Shown one piece after another: positions 63,500 to 64,000 of a stretch of DNA of 64,000 nt (position 1 is its first letter; every line of letters begins with the position of its first letter). A program made the position numbers and the translations under genes. Source of the stretch: Candidatus Salinicoccus stercoripullorum (GTDB lineage: Bacteria; Bacillota; Bacilli; Staphylococcales; Salinicoccaceae); contig DXHR01000034.1 of NCBI GenBank assembly GCA_019113295.1, positions 1 through 64,000 on the forward strand, given 5' to 3'. The notes beneath the pieces were generated by a model. That model worked only from the letters and a program-made list of their open reading frames with translations, did no database searches and was not told where the DNA came from.

Positions 63500-64000
63500 G
63501 TATGTTTTCCTTAGGTATTTTTCCAGTCCGTCTTCATCACACGTGCAGTCTGTAATATCATCGGCGGCGGATCTGATGTCATCATCCGCATTTTTCATCG
63601 CAGTTGCTTTGCCTGCCTTTTCAAACAGGGGAATGTCGTTCATTGAATCACCGATGGCATGCACATCTGCGAAACGGATATCGAAATGCTCGAGCAGTGT
63701 CTCTATGCCGGTCGACTTATCAATCCCTTTCTGCATCACTTCGGCATTATGGACACTGGTCGTATAGAGTGCATAATCCCCTGATTCCCGGTTCTGTTCC
63801 AGGAAATTGTACCAGTCGCCGATTTTCTTTTCATCTATGCTGAAGAAGAACAGTTTGACGACATCCTCATAGGGCAGGGCATCGACCCACTGTTCATCAT
63901 TTTCAAGGCTGGTTTCAGTAAAGTCGATTTCAAAGGCTTTCAGTGAAGCCGGCCTTTCAAGCTGGAAATCCCTGATTATATAATCCCTGTCCTGCAGGCG
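63494..64000 (-). CDS. Cof-type HAD-IIB phosphatase, 5' part beyond the window
   Basis: The frame is open from the window edge through 168 codons to a stop at 63494. It has the cap-domain end (LQDRDYIIRDFQ, VVKLFFFSIDEKK, YALYTTSVHNAEVMQKGIDK) and the C-terminal HAD motifs: the Lys of motif III in QKGIDKSTGIETLL and motif IV AIGDSMNDIPLFEKAG with TAMKNADDDIRSAADDITD. These phosphatases act on sugar phosphates, FMN or pyridoxal phosphate. The nucleophile Asp of motif I lies in the missing N-terminus. It converges on mhqD with a 6-base overlap and no hairpin between. Confidence 0.9.
   Translation of the reverse strand, partial: RLQDRDYIIRDFQLERPASLKAFEIDFTETSLENDEQWVDALPYEDVVKLFFFSIDEKKIGDWYNFLEQNRESGDYALYTTSVHNAEVMQKGIDKSTGIETLLEHFDIRFADVHAIGDSMNDIPLFEKAGKATAMKNADDDIRSAADDITDCTCDEDGLEKYLRKTYL

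Overview
The window looks like chromosomal DNA of a low-to-mid GC Gram-positive coccus of the Staphylococcaceae, most likely a Salinicoccus/Jeotgalicoccus-type genus. This is inferred from gene content: a mannitol operon in the order mtlA-mtlR-mtlF-mtlD, GlcT/RAT control of ptsG, cadC-cadA, an mhqD/mhqE-like pair, a CYP152 peroxygenase, AGGAGG-type ribosome binding sites, frequent TTG/GTG starts and catabolite-responsive (cre) boxes. No rRNA, tRNA or CRISPR array was seen.

Layout. 0-1.1 kb: the left edge carries the first codons of a Tn554-type tyrosine recombinase and a large palindrome, which abut a tartrate/D-malate dehydrogenase gene lacking its 5' part. 1.2-8.7 kb: a PPOX-fold flavoprotein, then gltC divergent from gltB-gltD (glutamate synthase) across two tandem dyads. 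8.8-11.5 kb: an SLC13-type anion permease and an MFS transporter. 11.5-12.9 kb is a decay zone with remnants of metQ, an IS3-family transposase and a TRAP permease around an intact HxlR regulator. 12.9-17.5 kb: a 2-hydroxyacid oxidation operon (GntR regulator, GlcD, GlcF, LhgO). 17.6-18.4 kb: a separately promoted protein with two cre boxes that copies the C-terminal half of GlcF but has lost every iron-sulfur cysteine. This is the most unusual object in the window.

18.6-26.3 kb: an M20 amidohydrolase, glcT-RAT-ptsG for glucose uptake, an S9 peptidase, a 59-residue unknown protein and a CYP152 fatty-acid peroxygenase. 26.6-33.4 kb: a CNNM/CBS divalent-cation protein, cadC-cadA, a Gfo/Idh/MocA oxidoreductase, an aldo-keto reductase and a metallophosphoesterase. 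33.5-37.5 kb: a possible N-acyl amino acid salvage cluster (enolase-superfamily racemase, YfcC permease, divergent M20 hydrolase). 37.5-41.6 kb: small membrane proteins and a MarR-MMPL exporter operon. 41.7-49.2 kb: large-subunit catalase and the mtl operon, whose MtlA carries two tandem EIIB domains.

49.4-64 kb: a membrane protein, a RarD-type transporter, a lipoprotein, a MarR regulator, an ABC-2 exporter divergent from a histidine kinase/response regulator pair (LnrJKLMN-like layout), the maltose-6-P genes malA-malP with a divergent RpiR regulator and a cre box, a divergent mhqE/mhqD-like quinone-detoxification pair, and a HAD phosphatase cut by the right edge. Carbon-source handling dominates (glucose, mannitol, maltose, 2-hydroxyacids), with metal, quinone and drug detoxification modules between. 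Most convergent gene ends share strong hairpin terminators.
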